A DNA stretch of 63,247 nt from Pseudaestuariivita rosea (GTDB lineage Bacteria > Pseudomonadota > Alphaproteobacteria > Rhodobacterales > Rhodobacteraceae). The translations under genes were made by a program, and so were the position numbers. The DNA is taken from positions 1 to 63,247 of the forward strand of contig NZ_JACNMP010000019.1 of assembly GCF_017592335.1 (NCBI RefSeq), in the 5' to 3' direction. Positions 61,534 through 63,247 of this stretch are shown in pieces; position 1 is the first letter of the stretch, and the number at the start of each line of letters is the position of its first letter. The notes below the pieces were generated by a model that made no database searches, was not told the DNA's origin, and saw nothing but the letters and a program-made list of their open reading frames with translations.

Positions 61534-62333
61534 AGCAGACCCTAGATACAGGTTCGTTCGAAAATCTTGCCCTTGAGGGACGAGATGATGGCGTCTGGAT
61601 CGTGACGCTCAATCGTCCCTCGAAACGCAATGCGCTCGATATCGCAACCATCGAAGAGTTGGTCCGCTTTTTCTCGACCGCACCCCAGGCCGGTGTCCGC
61701 GCCGTGGTACTTGCAGGTGCCGGCGACCACTTCTGCGCGGGTCTTGATCTTGTGGAACACCACCAGGCTGACCGCAGCCCGGCCGAGTTCTGGCAGGTGT
61801 GCCTGCGCTGGCACGAAGCCTTCAACAAGATGGAGTACGGCGGCGTCCCGATCATCGCAGCACTACAAGGCGCGGTCGTCGGCGGCGGGCTTGAACTTGC
61901 CAGTTCGGCTCACATCCGTGTCATGGACCGCACAGCTTATTTCGGTTTGCCAGAGGGGCAGCGCGGCCTTTTCACCGGCGGCGGGGCAACAATTCGCGTG
62001 ACCGACCTTATTGGAAAGGCGCGGACCATCGATATGATGCTCACAGGGCGAATCTATAAAGAACAAGAGGCCGTCGATGTTGGCCTGGCGCAGTATCTCG
62101 TCGATGGATCTGCTTTCGACCGTGCACTGGCTCTGGCCGAGCGTGCTGCTGAAAACCTGCCGCTTTCGAACTTCGCGATTTGTTCAGCAGTCAGCCACGC
62201 ACGCAATATGTCCGCGATGGACGCCGCCTATGCCGAGGCCTGCGTCGCCGGTGTCGTCAACACCCAACCCGATGCCCGTGCCCGCCTCGCCGCCTTCGCC
62301 AACAAATCCGCCGCCCGCGTTCGCCCTGACTAG
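61530..62333 (+). CDS. dmdD: methylthioacryloyl-CoA hydratase (crotonase family)
   Basis: A 267-residue crotonase. [10 protein letters not shown] and [11 protein letters not shown] open the fold; [14 protein letters not shown] supplies Glu122 and [13 protein letters not shown] supplies Glu142, matching the two catalytic glutamates (about 121 and 141) of Ruegeria DmdD. It hydrates and hydrolyses methylthioacryloyl-CoA to acetaldehyde, methanethiol, CO2 and CoA, the last DMSP demethylation step. The start is a GTG at 61530 with CGGAGG in front, translationally coupled to the regulator gene. Confidence 0.82.
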   Translation: MKQTLDTGSFENLALEGRDDGVWIVTLNRPSKRNALDIATIEELVRFFSTAPQAGVRAVVLAGAGDHFCAGLDLVEHHQADRSPAEFWQVCLRWHEAFNKMEYGGVPIIAALQGAVVGGGLELASSAHIRVMDRTAYFGLPEGQRGLFTGGGATIRVTDLIGKARTIDMMLTGRIYKEQEAVDVGLAQYLVDGSAFDRALALAERAAENLPLSNFAICSAVSHARNMSAMDAAYAEACVAGVVNTQPDARARLAAFANKSAARVRPD

Positions 62334-62462
62334 CGGGACGATGGTTTTGGCCGAATGACAACCGTGCTGAACCGCGATTTATACAGCACACAGACTATTT
62401 GGACCTTTCCTGTTTTGATGCCGCTCCTTTGATAGCATTTATTGCAGCAAAGGAGACGGATT

Positions 62463-62705
62463 ATGGGACTGAAGCGGACGGACGAGTTCCGTGCTGATGC
62501 GGTTCCGATCGCGCGGACGAGCGGGCTGAGCAGGAAGCAAGTGGCATCTGATTTGGGCGTTGGCCTGTCGACGCTGAACAAGTGGGTGACGGCGCATCGT
62601 GACAGTGATTTTGTGTCTGACAAGGACCTCGACTTTGCGCGTAAGAATGAACGGCTGCGGCGAGAGAACCGTATCCTCAAGGAGCAGAGGGCGATTTTAA
62701 ATTGA
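62463..62705 (+). mobile_element. IS3-family transposase OrfA, C-terminally truncated
   Basis: An 80-residue OrfA start: MGLKRTDEFRADAVPIARTS, then the HTH GLSRKQVASDLGVGLSTLNKWV and leucine-zipper-like LRRENRILKEQRAIL. In intact copies this continues KKA...; here the frame hits a stop 1 codon later at the junction with unrelated DNA (about 62700). AAAGGAGACGG precedes the ATG. Confidence 0.85.
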
Positions 62706-62744
62706 AACCGGATCAGAAAAGGTCCCGGTGGGGCGTTTTGACGG

Positions 62745-63134
62745 GCGGTGGAAATAGACACCACAGGCTGGCGGGTGATCGACAAGCCGCCGGTTCGCTT
62801 CCGCCGCGCGGTCGGCATGCGGCCCCTGGCAGTCCCGCACCCGGCGGGTCGGTCGACACATTGCGCGCCTTTCTGAACGTCCAGTCCGATCAAGATTTCG
62901 TCCTGGTGGTGGCCTGGGCGCTCGCTGTCCTGCGAAATAAAGGCCCGTATCCGGCGCTCGTCCTGTCGGGCGAGCAGGGTTCGGCAAAATCGACCTTCTC
63001 TGCGATATTGTGTTCGCTGCTCGACCCGAACACCGCACCGTTGCGCGCCCTGCTGCGCGAGGACCGGGACCTTTTCATCGCCGCCAGCTCTATACCGACC
63101 AAGACGAGGTGCTGTTTGACGCCGCCCGCCCAGT
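62745..63134 (+). pseudogene. primase-type ATPase fragment, frameshifted and internally deleted
   Basis: Remnant of a plasmid/phage DNA primase-ATPase. The first part reads VEIDTTGWRVIDKPPVRFRR in one frame; after a frameshift near 62850 it reads LRAFLNVQSDQDFVLVVAW and the Walker A LVLSGEQGSAKSTFS (about 62958-63002), then NTAPLRALLREDRDLFIAA. At about 63083 it jumps to QLYTDQDEVLFDAARPV in another frame, skipping the Walker B and sensor region normally between. It lies between IS3 orfA and orfB pieces. Confidence 0.75.
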
Positions 63135-63137
63135 GTC

Positions 63138-63247
63138 CGACAGGTTGCCGATGACGCGCTAACTGACCGGATCGCCACCATCCATGAAGCATCAAAGCAA
63201 ACCTATGGTGCGCCGCGCATTCACGCTGAACTGGCAGATGAAGGCGT
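63138..63247 (+). mobile_element. IS3-family transposase OrfB fragment, cut by window end
   Basis: The last 36 codons read in one frame: RQVADDALTDRIATIHEASK, then QTYGAPRIHAELADEGV, typical of IS3 OrfB just before the DDE integrase core. It continues beyond the window. Its N-terminal part is missing, replaced by the ATPase fragment. Confidence 0.8.

Overview
The window looks like chromosomal DNA of a Roseobacter-group alphaproteobacterium (Rhodobacterales), probably an aerobic anoxygenic phototroph. The basis is half of a purple-bacterial photosynthesis gene cluster with the O2-dependent cyclase acsF, plus genes typical of this group: the TrcR-type DUF1013 regulator, DUF2794, TIGR01459 HAD hydrolase, the coxB-ctaB-ctaG-coxC block and dimethylsulfoniopropionate (DMSP) demethylation genes. 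The species cannot be named from the sequence alone.

Layout. 0.1-2.5 kb holds small accessory genes: an RTX protein, DUF1643, DUF2794, an I78-type inhibitor lipoprotein and a possible small RNA. 2.6-6.7 kb holds glutathione-dependent formaldehyde dehydrogenase and a minus-strand operon with two opposed saccharopine dehydrogenases (lysine metabolism). 6.7-11.9 kb holds a universal stress protein, a DUF1007-NicO nickel/cobalt exporter pair, a MATE pump and a GT61 glycosyltransferase.

12.0-27.8 kb is one tightly packed minus-strand superoperon, bchF-N-B-H-L-M-lhaA-puhA-B-C-orf-acsF-puhE-hemA-cycA. It encodes tetrapyrrole synthesis (HemA), the late bacteriochlorophyll steps, LH1/reaction-centre assembly, the H subunit and a cytochrome c. 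Divergent from it are the regulators ppaA/aerR and ppsR. The shared intergenic region holds two perfect TGT-N12-ACA (PpsR/CrtJ) palindromes, each with a TTGACA hexamer inside it. The cluster stops at ppsR: no pufBALM, crt, bchCXYZ, bchID, bchG or bchP follows in this window.

30.4-43.7 kb is housekeeping and accessory: a GntP-type permease, trcR, RNase T2, an ECF sigma factor translationally coupled to a membrane-anchored VWA protein, a 0.6 kb intergenic region crowded with dyads, rlmN, a two-domain iron-type ABC permease, rpmJ, tRNA-Val(GAC), an N-formylglutamate amidohydrolase-like gene and tldD. 43.9-47.4 kb is the aa3 cytochrome oxidase assembly operon without coxA. 47.5-56.7 kb is a mixed core region: ppaC, HAD hydrolase, MaoC, ribF, YcgN, threonine aldolase, tdk, a CII-like protein, arsH and a ketoacyl synthase III.

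56.8-63.2 kb is an accessory island. A DMSP demethylation module (dmdB-dmdA, diverging from a GntR/FCD regulator-dmdD pair with a clear palindromic operator) lies between decayed mobile DNA: a nonsense-interrupted TOPRIM primase fragment on the left, and on the right an IS3 transposase interrupted by a frameshifted, internally deleted primase-type ATPase fragment. dmdC is absent from the module.
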